Source: Burkholderiales bacterium
Lineage (GTDB): Bacteria > Pseudomonadota > Gammaproteobacteria > Burkholderiales > Burkholderiaceae_C
Direction of reading: 5' to 3'
Length of the DNA stretch: 64,000 nucleotides
Assembly: GCA_947464185.1 (NCBI GenBank)
Contig: CANHVY010000006.1
Location: 1 to 64,000 of the forward strand
Numbering within the stretch: position 1 is the first letter of the stretch; each line of letters starts with the position of its first letter. The notes beneath the pieces are model-generated. The model did not search any database. It saw only the letters and a program-made list of their open reading frames with translations, and was not told the origin of the DNA. Positions 45,186-53,634 of this stretch are shown one piece after another. A program made the translations under genes and the position numbers.

Positions 45186-45887
45186 TCAGGCTTCGAAGCC
45201 GCAGCGCTGGCGCAGCTCGGCCGTGTCAGGTGCGGTCATCATCTCGATGAAGCGGATGGCCAGCGCAGGGTGATCGGCGCGGGCGGGCACGGCCGCGGTG
45301 TAGACCGTGGCCAGCTCGAACTCGGGCGGCAACAGGCCCACCAGGTCCACGCCCGGCGTGAACAGGATCTCGGTCACCTGCGTGCAGCCGATGGGGTGGG
45401 CGGCCGGCGAGGCGGCGAGCTCCCGCATGGCGGTGGCGCCGTTGGGAAAGGTGCGGATGCGCGGCTGCAACTCGGCGTCCAGCCCCAGCTCCCGCAGCAC
45501 CTTCGCAAAGTGAATGCCGGCGGTGGCGCGCTGCGGATCCGGGAAGTGCACCACGTCGGCCGCCCGCAGCGCCGCCGCCAGGACTTCGGGCGTGGCCACC
45601 GCTGGGTGCGGCGTGCCCGTGCGCACGGCCACACCGGTGCGCACCCGCCCCAGCGGGGCGCGGATGTCGGGCCGCAGCAGGCCCTCGGCGATGAGCGTGC
45701 TCACGATGGCGTCGCTGGACACGAAGAGGTCGCAAGGCTCGCCCGCGGCAAAGGCCTCCTTCATCGCGCCCACGGCGCCGAAGCGGCCATCGGTCTGGGC
45801 CCCCAGCTCCTGCAGCAGGCGCGGCTGCAGCGCGGTCACGAGGCCCTGCGCAGCGCCGGCGCACAGCAGGTGGAGCGTCGTCGTCAT
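45186..45887 (-). CDS. ModA-like substrate-binding domain protein without signal peptide
   Basis: 233 aa from ATG 45887, 5 bp after the upstream Bug gene stop. Type 2 binding-protein fold of the molybdate/accessory group: LHLLCAGAAQGLVTALQP, GAVGAMKEAFAAGEPCDLFVSSDAIV, HFPDPQRATAGIHFAKVL, MRELAASPAAHPIGCTQVTEI and ALAIRFIEMMTAPDT. As in the relative at 14782 there is no leader peptide. It is embedded between two Bug genes, so it may be a cytosolic sensor or assistant for the same compound rather than a molybdate importer. Confidence 0.75.
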   Translation of the reverse strand: MTTTLHLLCAGAAQGLVTALQPRLLQELGAQTDGRFGAVGAMKEAFAAGEPCDLFVSSDAIVSTLIAEGLLRPDIRAPLGRVRTGVAVRTGTPHPAVATPEVLAAALRAADVVHFPDPQRATAGIHFAKVLRELGLDAELQPRIRTFPNGATAMRELAASPAAHPIGCTQVTEILFTPGVDLVGLLPPEFELATVYTAAVPARADHPALAIRFIEMMTAPDTAELRQRCGFEA

Positions 45888-45892
45888 GGCCT

Positions 45893-46876
45893 TCAGTCCA
45901 CCTTGATGCCGGCCGTCTTCACCAGGTTGGACCACTTGGCGATGTCGTCGTTCAGGTACTTGGTGAACTCGTCCACGCCCATGGTCAGGGCGGCAGAGCC
46001 CTGGGCGCCCCACTGGCGGCGCAGCTCGGGGTTGGAGGTGATCTTGGAGATCTCGGCGTTCAGGCGGTTCACGATGGCCGCAGGCGTGCCCTTGGGCGCC
46101 ATCACGCCCAGCCAGATGGTGGCTTCATACCCCGGCACGCCGGCCTCGGACAGCGTGGGCAGGTCCGGCATGATGGCCGAGCGCGTGCGGCCCGTGGTGG
46201 CCACGGCCTTGACCTTGCCGGCCTTCACCTGCTCCACCATGGTGGGGATGGCGTCGAACATCAGGTCCACCTGGCCGCCCAGCACGTCGGTGCGGGCCTG
46301 CGCGCTGCCCTTGTAGGGCACGTGCACGATCTTCACGCCCGCCATGGCCTTGAGCAACTCGCCAGCCATGTGGTACGGCGTGCCCGGGCCGGAAGAGGCG
46401 TAGGTCATGCCGTCCGGCTTGGCCCTGGCGGCGCGCAGCACATCGGCCACCTGCGCCGAGGGCAGGCCGGAACGGGCCACCAGCACCAGGTCGGATGCGT
46501 TGATGGGCGCCACACCCACGAAGTCACGCATCAACTGGAACGGCTTGTTCGGAATCAGCGATTCATTGACCGTGTGCGTGTTGCTCATCACCAGCAGGGT
46601 GTAGCCGTCCGGTGCGCTCTTGGCCACGGCGTCGGTGCCGATGATGGAGCCGGCGCCGGGCCGGTTCTCCACCACGAAGCTCTGGCCCAGGGCCTCCTGC
46701 AGCCGCTGCGCCACGATGCGGCCGAAGACGTCGGCCGAACCGCCCGTGGCAAAGGGCACCACCAACCTGACGGGCTTGGCGGCCGGCCACTCCTGGGCAA
46801 AGGCGGCGCCGCTTGCCAGCGCCAGGGCCGCGCTCGCCACGCAGGCGATGCGGCGGATCAGATCAACTCCGCTCAT
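45893..46876 (-). CDS. Bug-family solute-binding protein
   Basis: 327 aa from ATG 46876, with signal peptide ending ASGAAFAQEW. Bug motifs: VPFATGGSADVFGRIVAQRL, FVVENRPGAGSIIGTDAV, GMTYASSGPGTPYHMAGELL, VHVPYKGSAQARTDVLGGQVD and AIMPDLPTLSEAGV. It is the first gene of the leftward unit Bug, ModA-like, Bug, MmgE/PrpD. Two Bug proteins in one operon suggest two related ligands, or duplication within the operon, although they are not especially close in sequence. Confidence 0.85.
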   Translation of the reverse strand: MSGVDLIRRIACVASAALALASGAAFAQEWPAAKPVRLVVPFATGGSADVFGRIVAQRLQEALGQSFVVENRPGAGSIIGTDAVAKSAPDGYTLLVMSNTHTVNESLIPNKPFQLMRDFVGVAPINASDLVLVARSGLPSAQVADVLRAARAKPDGMTYASSGPGTPYHMAGELLKAMAGVKIVHVPYKGSAQARTDVLGGQVDLMFDAIPTMVEQVKAGKVKAVATTGRTRSAIMPDLPTLSEAGVPGYEATIWLGVMAPKGTPAAIVNRLNAEISKITSNPELRRQWGAQGSAALTMGVDEFTKYLNDDIAKWSNLVKTAGIKVD

Positions 46877-47281
46877 GAAGTACTCCAGTTCGATGAAGGC
46901 AGGCCGCGGCCGGGCCGCCGTTCGGCCGGAGCGCATTGTGCGGTGTTGGCAGGCGTGGGGTCGCGACCGGCCAGGCCCGGTTCAGGAAGACGCCGCCCGC
47001 GCCGAGCTGCCGCGCCGCCACGGCAGCACCCCCATGCCGCCGCCGCGGCTGCCAGCACCTTGCCGGCGCCCACCCACTCGGCTTACAGCCCCAGGCCGAG
47101 CAGCCATTGATGGGGGAGCTTACGGGGGCAGGTCACCAGGTCACCAAGAACGCAAGCACGGCCAGCAGGTGCGCGCGCACGCCACCGCCCTTGCTGTCTG
47201 CGCGGCGCGCGCGGTGCGTTGATGGGACGTCCGGCCGCAGCAGGTCACGTCACGTCAGCGGCAGTTCCGACTGGCCTTGGG
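46877..47281. other. Non-coding junction left of the low-GC cassette
   Basis: 405 bp without a convincing gene. The part next to the Bug gene is very GC-rich and should hold the Bug operon promoter. At 47131-47146 there is a tandem ggtcacca-ggtcacca. Base composition drops sharply at about 47280 where the methyltransferase gene ends. No integrase, tRNA end or matching direct repeat with the right flank (51239-51400) could be found by eye. Confidence 0.5.
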
Positions 47282-48403
47282 CTATTTGGGTTCAAGGCAC
47301 AGGATCATTTCATCGGCGCTCAGTCGTGCAAGCCGTGGGCCGTGCTTTTTTGATGCGGGCCCACCCAGGGTGCTAAACACACTGGTCACGCTCTGCGTCT
47401 TGACCTTAAAGAGCTTGGACGCGGCGCTCTTGATCATGCTGGCGTCGATGCCGTTTGAGCATTCATGGTCCGGAAAAGTAATGATTGCTGACACGTCGCG
47501 CTGAGCCAGCGATGCCAGCAGTTCTTTGATCGCGGGTAGAGATGTAGTTTTCTGGCTGTACCGCGAACTAGGCCGTTCATTCAACGGTGGGTAGCGGCCA
47601 ACGCCGAAAACGGGGCTTGTGACCCCTGCCGCGATTGCTTCGAGCACATGATAGAAGCGGCTGTACTGGACGGCAGAGTACGGAGGGTCGATGAAGGCTA
47701 GATCGCCAGGCCTAAGCTGTAAGGCGATCTGGTTGGCATCGCCAACATGAGCTTCTCCGGCCACCTGCGCATGGAGTGGGGTGATCTGACCAAGCGCCGC
47801 CTGAACGTCGGCGCACAGATCGCGGTGCCAACTAATCTGCAGGTACTTGAGCGCCGTATCTGTGGGCTGAAATGGCTGTGCTGTATGACCAGGGGATGCT
47901 GCGCATTTGCTCGCTGCTATCACAAGCGCGGCAAGGCAAATTTCCCGCTCGGGAGAACTTGCGGGAACGGTGTCTCGAAGCGCTTGAATCCATGCTGCCT
48001 GAACGGGACTGTAGTAGTGCCCAGCATAGGCATAGACCAGGCTACTCTTGTCAAACTGGTTTGACCAGTTTCGAGCCTCTTTGACGAATGAGGCGTCAAT
48101 GTCGCTGGGCGCCAGCGCACCGAAGGCGTCGAAACGCGATGTCGCCGGGCGCAGCCAGTCGTTCCAGAGTTCGACGGGATCAGCAGCGCTGTCTCGCTGG
48201 ATTACGGCCCCAGCAAGAACTGCGCTGTAGCGTTGCAGATCAAACGCCCAAGTCTCGATCCGATAGCGTTCTGCCACGTGCCAAGCAACTGAAGCAGAGC
48301 CCGTGAAGAGGTCAATGAATCGCTTGTGTCGACCAACCATCCCATTCAGCGCTTCACCCAGACCGTTGCCGAGCATTGCTCGCTTCGAGCCCATGTATTT
48401 CAA
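47282..48403 (-). CDS. D12-class N6-adenine DNA methyltransferase
   Basis: 373 aa. It opens MKYMGSKRAML, the usual D12 start, then motif I FIDLFTGSASVAW (29-41, AdoMet binding) and catalytic motif IV FIDPPYSAVQYSRF with DPPY at 239-242. The start is TTG at 48403, overlapping the stop of the upstream gene (TTGA), so it is translationally coupled. The target site is unknown. It is the last gene of a three-gene low-GC cassette; no restriction endonuclease is recognisable unless the middle gene supplies it. It is not a Dam copy: the middle region is unlike Dam. Confidence 0.85.
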   Translation of the reverse strand: MKYMGSKRAMLGNGLGEALNGMVGRHKRFIDLFTGSASVAWHVAERYRIETWAFDLQRYSAVLAGAVIQRDSAADPVELWNDWLRPATSRFDAFGALAPSDIDASFVKEARNWSNQFDKSSLVYAYAGHYYSPVQAAWIQALRDTVPASSPEREICLAALVIAASKCAASPGHTAQPFQPTDTALKYLQISWHRDLCADVQAALGQITPLHAQVAGEAHVGDANQIALQLRPGDLAFIDPPYSAVQYSRFYHVLEAIAAGVTSPVFGVGRYPPLNERPSSRYSQKTTSLPAIKELLASLAQRDVSAIITFPDHECSNGIDASMIKSAASKLFKVKTQSVTSVFSTLGGPASKKHGPRLARLSADEMILCLEPK

Positions 48404-49698
48404 AGACTAGTGCTCCAAGCAAGTAGCGCGTCAGCTCTTGACAGCAAGTGGGTATCCATGCTGCGCGTGGAGGTCGAATGCAGCTGAAACGGCAACGGCG
48501 TTGGCGGACCTTCTAGCTGACTCAGGTGCTCGAAGTCCATCCATTTCTCCTCAGGTCGTGTCCCGGAGTCGGGGTCGAAGAGCCCGGCGTGTGCGAGCCA
48601 GTCTTTGAGCCAATCTCTTGCAGGAGTCTTTGGGTGGTTGGCCAGCGCACTGTTGGGCATCAGTGTCGCCAAACGAAGCAAGAAAAACGCGCGCGCGATC
48701 ATGTTTGCGGGCTTTAGATCGCTGGCAAACGCAAGCTGAAAAATCGGAGAAGGCAATGTGCCCTCATCGAAGAAGGCGGTCAGTAGTGTGCGGGGCGTGC
48801 CCGTGACTCTTTCTAGGTCCTTTACGAGGCGTTGTCGCCAAGTGGCGCGGGCAGCGTCGTCAACCGCAACCTCGTCGTCATTCAGCTCCGCATCAACGAG
48901 GTACCTGACAAGCTCTTGCTCGAAACGTAGGCCAAAGCCGGTTGGCTCTGCCAGGGCCCACAGATCACGCACGAACTCGAAATCCGACACCTGCATCGAC
49001 TGAAGAGGGACCCTTGCTGTCGGCGTCTCGTAGCTTGCTTGATTTCTCGCCGTGTGCTCGTTCCCCATCGCAAGATCAAGCGCCCAGCGATTCAACGTCG
49101 TGTTCGCTGCGATTCGGCCAACGGATGCCTTGAGATCCCCAATCGTTACGGACGGCAGGATCTTCAGTTGCCCGAGCAATAGCCCTTCGGCGGACGGCGT
49201 CTTGGCCCAAGCCTCCCAAAGTTTCCAGACCACTTCGTGCGTCCGCATGGTTCGCCAAGACGGCACTTTCGACGTCCCTCCGCGCTCCAAATAGCTGTTG
49301 TCTCGGTTGCTGACGCGCATGCCATGAGAGGAGAGGAGCGATATGGCTGCTCTCAGCTCGCCGTAGTAGGCGAAATGAATCGCTTGGGCTGGGGCGTTGC
49401 CGAGCATCGATGCAAGCGCAGCGGACAGAAAGCGCCATCCCTCTGTCAAATGCACGAGCGCATCAACGGCGAGAGCCGCTGGGGTCGTTGGCGGCTCGGT
49501 TGCTGGCAGCAGAGGAGCACCAAAGGGCTGCGCGGCTCGGCTAAAGCCGGCGTAGCTGCTCTGTATCAGGCCTGGGTCGCACAGGTCGATCGGGATCAGG
49601 CTTGCTGGCACCAATGGCCTAGTCGGAGGCGCATTGCGATGTCGGCGGTTCTGAGGCTGGTTTCGTTGCGCATGGCTGCGGCGATGGCGGTTACTCAT
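48400..49698 (-). CDS. Unknown protein of the low-GC cassette (helical, possibly HEPN-like)
   Basis: 432 aa, family not recognised. The first ~28 residues are basic and disordered (RHRRSHAQRNQPQNRRHRN). A helical region at about 75-130 (LTEGWRFLSAALASMLG, IHFAYYGELRAAISLLSSHG) recalls HEPN-like bundles, and an RTMRTH sequence near 150 fits an Rx4H pattern; both are suggestive only. The rest is mixed alpha with FEQELVRYLVDAEL and ARAFFLLRLATLM. There are no membrane helices or signal. It overlaps the DGQHR gene by 8 bp and the methyltransferase by 4 bp. In a defence cassette it would be the natural effector candidate. Confidence 0.6.
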   Translation of the reverse strand: MSNRHRRSHAQRNQPQNRRHRNAPPTRPLVPASLIPIDLCDPGLIQSSYAGFSRAAQPFGAPLLPATEPPTTPAALAVDALVHLTEGWRFLSAALASMLGNAPAQAIHFAYYGELRAAISLLSSHGMRVSNRDNSYLERGGTSKVPSWRTMRTHEVVWKLWEAWAKTPSAEGLLLGQLKILPSVTIGDLKASVGRIAANTTLNRWALDLAMGNEHTARNQASYETPTARVPLQSMQVSDFEFVRDLWALAEPTGFGLRFEQELVRYLVDAELNDDEVAVDDAARATWRQRLVKDLERVTGTPRTLLTAFFDEGTLPSPIFQLAFASDLKPANMIARAFFLLRLATLMPNSALANHPKTPARDWLKDWLAHAGLFDPDSGTRPEEKWMDFEHLSQLEGPPTPLPFQLHSTSTRSMDTHLLSRADALLAWSTSL

Positions 49699-51238
49699 TG
49701 CCCCAGCCCAGAATTGCCAGTGCCCGCGAAGCGGCCTCGCTGACGTGCTCGTTCTTTGACTTCGAGGCCGCAGTCAAGGCAGCCTTGTTTAGCGCCTTGT
49801 AGCCACTGCTGCCACGATACTGACCCTGCATGACCTTGTCTTGCTCGGCCATGCCGGGAGCGGCGCTGGTTCTCCAGTCGACGTCGTCGACCAATGCGGT
49901 CGCCACCGCATGAACAAAAGTTGTCAGATTTCGATTCGATTCCAACTGCTTCAGAGCCTTTCCAACGAGTTCATCGTTGGGCTCAGATTCATCCTCGGAT
50001 CCTTCGATCTCCAGCAGCCCTACCTTGTCATAAACCAACTGCGCTAGGGAGTTGTACGCAAAGCTGACCGCGCGGAAGCCCTGGTCAGTAGCCAGCAGAG
50101 TAAAGGGGCCTGCAAATGCGTAAGTCGCTGCATCTTCCCCTGACTTGCCTGCGCTTGCGGCAAGCGCAAGCTTCCATGGCGCCTTCGAGGCGGCCGTAGC
50201 TGTACGCATTGCGCTCCAGCACAATATCAAAAACGCCGCTTGCTCCGGGCGTCTCCAGCGGATGATGTAGCGGGCTCCGTTCTTGTCGATGGAGCCAAAT
50301 AGGCCCCCCAACTTAGTGATGTCTTCCGGGTCGGCCCCTGCGTCATTGCCCTTCGCCCAAGTCCGCACGAACGTTGCCATCAGCGAGCGTATCGCTGCAG
50401 CATTTGAAACGTGCCCATCGACCCGCTTGCCGAAAAGCTCAATGCGTTCCTTCCAAGGGCTGGACGGATTGCGCCAAAGAACTTCGGCCAGCTCTTGCGA
50501 TCTATGCTCTTGGTAGATCTTGATCGACTCGCCTCGCTTGAGCCACTCTTGATCCCGCAGTTCGGGGTACAGATCGAATGCCAAACTCGTATTGATGCGC
50601 TTCGGCTCAACGTTGATGACCCAGAAAAGGTACGCCTGCCAAGTCAGTGGCAAGTTGTCGAAAATGACGACCGGAACCTCGTAGTCATCGGGCAATGAAA
50701 TCAGGTCCGTCGCGAGCAGCCGATGCTGCCCGTCGACAATTTCCAATGGCGGTAGTGCCTGGGCCGGATCAACATCGCCGACTGGGAAGTTCAGCTCGTA
50801 ATGCTGACCATTAATGGAGATTCTTACGATATCGGCGAGCGCGACGGTGCGCTCTCTGCCCTTCCTTGTGCGGATCTCGTTAAGGCCGAGCACGTTGACC
50901 AAGATGCTCGTAGGGAGCCACCCTGGATTGACCAACTCGGTGTGGGCGGCTGGGTCCAGGCCGCCTTCAGTAGAAAGAGGAAATCCGTACTCAAGATAAC
51001 GGCCAATTTTTGATAGCCGGTCCTCATCATGCGTGCGCTGATAGCCAGCAGTCTTGCTGGCTCGACGATCTTCGACGGTTCTTGGCTGAACGCCGCTTAG
51101 GGCGCGCAGGGTCTTAAGCGATAGCGAGCCGACGTAGAAATGCGTCGGGGGCTTCGGACGATTACCTCCCCAGGTCGCCACGTCCCACGTCTGTAGCCAT
51201 TGGTTGACTCGAAGTAATGGCCTGATATTTCTAGTCAT
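49691..51238 (-). CDS. DGQHR-domain (DndB-like) protein
   Basis: 515 aa from ATG 51238, with GGGGAG 6 bases upstream; the ORF-track start adds 50 arginine-rich residues without support. The signature lies in LEIVDGQHRLLATDL (DGQHR at 169-173), in a ParB/Srx-like N-terminal fold shared with DndB, the regulator of DNA phosphorothioation. Downstream, VIFDNLPLTWQAYLFWVINVEPKRINTS is also DndB-like. It is the first gene of the cassette, perhaps a DNA-binding regulator or modification-linked component. No dndCDE or dptFGH genes are present, so it is not a standard Dnd system. Confidence 0.75.
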   Translation of the reverse strand: MTRNIRPLLRVNQWLQTWDVATWGGNRPKPPTHFYVGSLSLKTLRALSGVQPRTVEDRRASKTAGYQRTHDEDRLSKIGRYLEYGFPLSTEGGLDPAAHTELVNPGWLPTSILVNVLGLNEIRTRKGRERTVALADIVRISINGQHYELNFPVGDVDPAQALPPLEIVDGQHRLLATDLISLPDDYEVPVVIFDNLPLTWQAYLFWVINVEPKRINTSLAFDLYPELRDQEWLKRGESIKIYQEHRSQELAEVLWRNPSSPWKERIELFGKRVDGHVSNAAAIRSLMATFVRTWAKGNDAGADPEDITKLGGLFGSIDKNGARYIIRWRRPEQAAFLILCWSAMRTATAASKAPWKLALAASAGKSGEDAATYAFAGPFTLLATDQGFRAVSFAYNSLAQLVYDKVGLLEIEGSEDESEPNDELVGKALKQLESNRNLTTFVHAVATALVDDVDWRTSAAPGMAEQDKVMQGQYRGSSGYKALNKAALTAASKSKNEHVSEAASRALAILGWGNE

Positions 51239-51384
51239 TGGCACTCCCCGTACCTTTCCTACGACGACTCGATCTCCGGAGCGACCCTTAGACCGAGAAC
51301 TACCGTTCCGCCTTGGCAGAAAGACCCGCCTGACGCGCTGCCTTGGACGCCCGATAGCCGCCGCCGCACCATTACCACCCGGGC

Positions 51385-51600
51385 CCAAGCTCCGACAACC
51401 GCCAAAGTGTAGTCAAGCGGATCTTTGGCCTCGTGGAACGCCTTGGCATCGTCAACGATGGGCATGAGGTCCGCCACGATGCCCACCAGCGCACTCTTGA
51501 GCGCGTCTTCCAGGCTGCCGCCCTTGATGGCCGCGCTCGTCAATGCGCGGCCCGTGGCGTTGATGAGGTGGTAGGTGAGCTTCTCTGAGAAGGCAGGCAA
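51385..51600 (-). pseudogene. Remnant of a polymorphic toxin / hemagglutinin C-terminal region (DUF637-like)
   Basis: The minus frame reads LTYHLINATGRALTSAAIKG, then LEDALKSALVGIVADLMPIVDDA and EAKDPLDYTLAVVGAWA. The first part resembles the DUF637 region of filamentous hemagglutinin/CdiA-type proteins. The second resembles pre-toxin segments of the PVVGDxKxFxEAxxxxDYxLAxxG kind. No start, no stop at a sensible place and no toxin tip remain. It fills most of the 475-bp gap right of the low-GC cassette and suggests the spot has received mobile or defence DNA more than once. Confidence 0.45.
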
Positions 51601-51714
51601 AACCTGCAGCGCGGACCCCCCTCTTTCGTTCGGTAGCATTCGCAACCTTTCAACCCTGGGCCGATCCCATTCCCTGCTGTGGCGCACGGTGGTGCGGGCG
51701 GCGGTCTCCTCATC

Positions 51715-52593
51715 ATGCGCATTGCCACCTACCAATTCCAGGGCCAGCGCCACGTCGGCCTGGTCGACGCCTTGGCCCGCACCGTCACGCCCCTGGCTTT
51801 GTCGGCGGCAGAAGCCGCACGCGGCGCCCTGCCGCTGGTGGAGCGTGCCGCCCGCGGTGAGGCCCTGCCCGGTGCTGCCGGCGCGGCCGTGCCGCTGGAC
51901 GCGGTGACGCTGGAGTCGCCCATCCCGCTGCCGCGCCGCAACGTGTGGTGCGTGGGGCGCAATTACCACGCCCACGCCAAGGAACTGCGCGAGACGGTCT
52001 TCAAGAACAGCAACGCCGACCCGCAGGCCTGGCCCATCGTCTTCACCAAGGTGCCCGAGTGCGTGGTGGCCACCGGCACCGACGTGCGCCTGCCAGGGGC
52101 CGCCGTGTCCAGCCAGATCGACTACGAGGCCGAGCTGGCCATCATCATCGGCAAAGGGGGCCGCAACATCTCCAAGGCCGAGGCGCTGTCGCACGTCTTC
52201 GGCTACACCATCGTCAACGATGTGACCGCGCGCGACGTGCAGATGCGCCACCAGCAGTGGGACCTGGGCAAGAGCTTCGACACCTTCTGCCCCATGGGCC
52301 CGTGGATCGTGACGGCCGACGAACTCGACGGCACCGACACCCGGGTGCGCTGCTGGGTCAACGGCGACCTGCGCCAGGACGCGCGCACCCAGGACCTGAT
52401 CTTTGACCTGCCCACGTTGATCGAGACCTGCTCGCGCGGCATCACCCTGCTGCCGGGCGACATCATCGCCACGGGCACGCCAGCGGGCGTGGGCATGGGC
52501 CTGAACCCGCCGTCCTGGCTGAAGCACGGCGACACGGTGGTGATCGAGATCGACGGCATCGGCCGGCTCAGCAACCGCTTCGTGGACGCCTGA
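51715..52593 (+). CDS. Fumarylacetoacetate hydrolase (FAH)-family protein
   Basis: 292 aa from ATG 51715. The FAH fold shows NVWCVGRNYHAHAKEL, metal-binding IDYEAELAIIIGKGGRNIS, GYTIVNDVTARDVQ, FDTFCPMGPWI and GDIIATGTPAGVGMG. Family members hydrolyse C-C bonds of acylpyruvates or decarboxylate/dehydrate 2-oxo acids, often in aromatic or sugar-acid catabolism. It begins a rightward unit with the Bug gene 55 bp downstream. Confidence 0.85.
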   Translation: MRIATYQFQGQRHVGLVDALARTVTPLALSAAEAARGALPLVERAARGEALPGAAGAAVPLDAVTLESPIPLPRRNVWCVGRNYHAHAKELRETVFKNSNADPQAWPIVFTKVPECVVATGTDVRLPGAAVSSQIDYEAELAIIIGKGGRNISKAEALSHVFGYTIVNDVTARDVQMRHQQWDLGKSFDTFCPMGPWIVTADELDGTDTRVRCWVNGDLRQDARTQDLIFDLPTLIETCSRGITLLPGDIIATGTPAGVGMGLNPPSWLKHGDTVVIEIDGIGRLSNRFVDA

Positions 52594-52647
52594 GCGGCGC
52601 CGCTGCGACCCACCACGACCAGATCTGACTCCCCAAGAGAACCCACC

Positions 52648-53634
52648 ATGCAACGACGCCACCTGATCACCGCCGCCGCAGCCACCACGCTGGCCGCCAC
52701 GTTCGGCGCCCGCCCCGCTGCCGCCCAGAGCGCTTGGCCGGAAGGACGCAACATCACCATGATCGTGCCCTTCCCGCCGGGGGGCGTGGCCGATACCGTG
52801 GCACGCCCGGTGGCCGAGGCCCTGGCGCGCGAACTCAAGGCCACCATCGTGGTGGAGAACCGCGCCGGCGCCGGCGGGGGCCTGGGCATCGCCGCGGCTT
52901 CGCGTGCGGCGCCCGATGGCTACACGCTCCTGATGAGCCTGTCGTCCATCTCCATCCTGCCCGAGGCCGACCTGCTGTTCGGCCGCAAGCCTGCCTTCAC
53001 GCTGAACCAGTTCCGGCCCATCGCCCGCTTCACGGCCGACCCCACCGTGCTGGTGGTGCGCGCCGAAGCCCCGTGGAAGACGCTGGCGGAGTTCGTGGCC
53101 GATTCGAAGAAGAAGCCGGGCGGCTACAACTACGGCAGTTCCGGCAACTACGGCACCATGCACGTGCCCATGGAGATGCTCAAGGCCAGCGCGGGCTTTC
53201 CTGCCAACCACGTGCCCTTCACGGGCGCCGGGCCGGCGGTGCTGGCCCTGCTGGGCGGGCAGATCGACGCCGTGGCCAGCGGCCCGTCCACCGTGGCGCA
53301 GCACATCAGAGCCGGCAAGCTGCGGGCCCTGGGCCACTGGGGCGACAAGCCGCTGCAGTCGCTGCCCGAAGTGCCCAGCCTCACGCAACTCGGCCAGCCG
53401 GTGAGATTCGCGCAGTGGGCCGGCCTGTTCGTGCCCGCGGGCACGCCGGAAGACATCATCCTGAGGCTGCGCGCCGCTTCCCGCAGGGCCGCGGCCGACC
53501 CGGCGGTGGTCGCCACCATCGGCAAGGCCGGCAGCCCCATCGAGTACCTGGACGCGCCCGAGTTCCAGGCCTACTGGGACGCCGACGCCCGGGCCATGGC
53601 CGAGGCGGTCAAGCGCATCGGCAAGGTGGAGTAG
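52648..53634 (+). CDS. Bug-family solute-binding protein
   Basis: 328 aa with signal peptide (ARPAAAQSAWP). Motifs: MIVPFPPGGVADTVARPVAEAL, IVVENRAGAGGGLGIAAASR, APDGYTLLMSLSSISI, NHVPFTGAGPAVLALLGGQID and SLPEVPSLTQLG. It is co-oriented with the FAH gene and probably brings in its precursor. It is convergent with GntR: the two stop codons are adjacent. Confidence 0.85.
   Translation: MQRRHLITAAAATTLAATFGARPAAAQSAWPEGRNITMIVPFPPGGVADTVARPVAEALARELKATIVVENRAGAGGGLGIAAASRAAPDGYTLLMSLSSISILPEADLLFGRKPAFTLNQFRPIARFTADPTVLVVRAEAPWKTLAEFVADSKKKPGGYNYGSSGNYGTMHVPMEMLKASAGFPANHVPFTGAGPAVLALLGGQIDAVASGPSTVAQHIRAGKLRALGHWGDKPLQSLPEVPSLTQLGQPVRFAQWAGLFVPAGTPEDIILRLRAASRRAAADPAVVATIGKAGSPIEYLDAPEFQAYWDADARAMAEAVKRIGKVE

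Noticed and set aside
47131-47146. Tandem ggtcacca repeat as an attachment site of the cassette
   Set aside because: No matching copy was found on the right flank; only a local 8-bp duplication.
51259-53388. 709-aa minus-strand ORF
   Set aside because: Most of it is antisense to the FAH and Bug genes. Only its last ~70 residues before 51385 carry a toxin-like remnant, reported separately.
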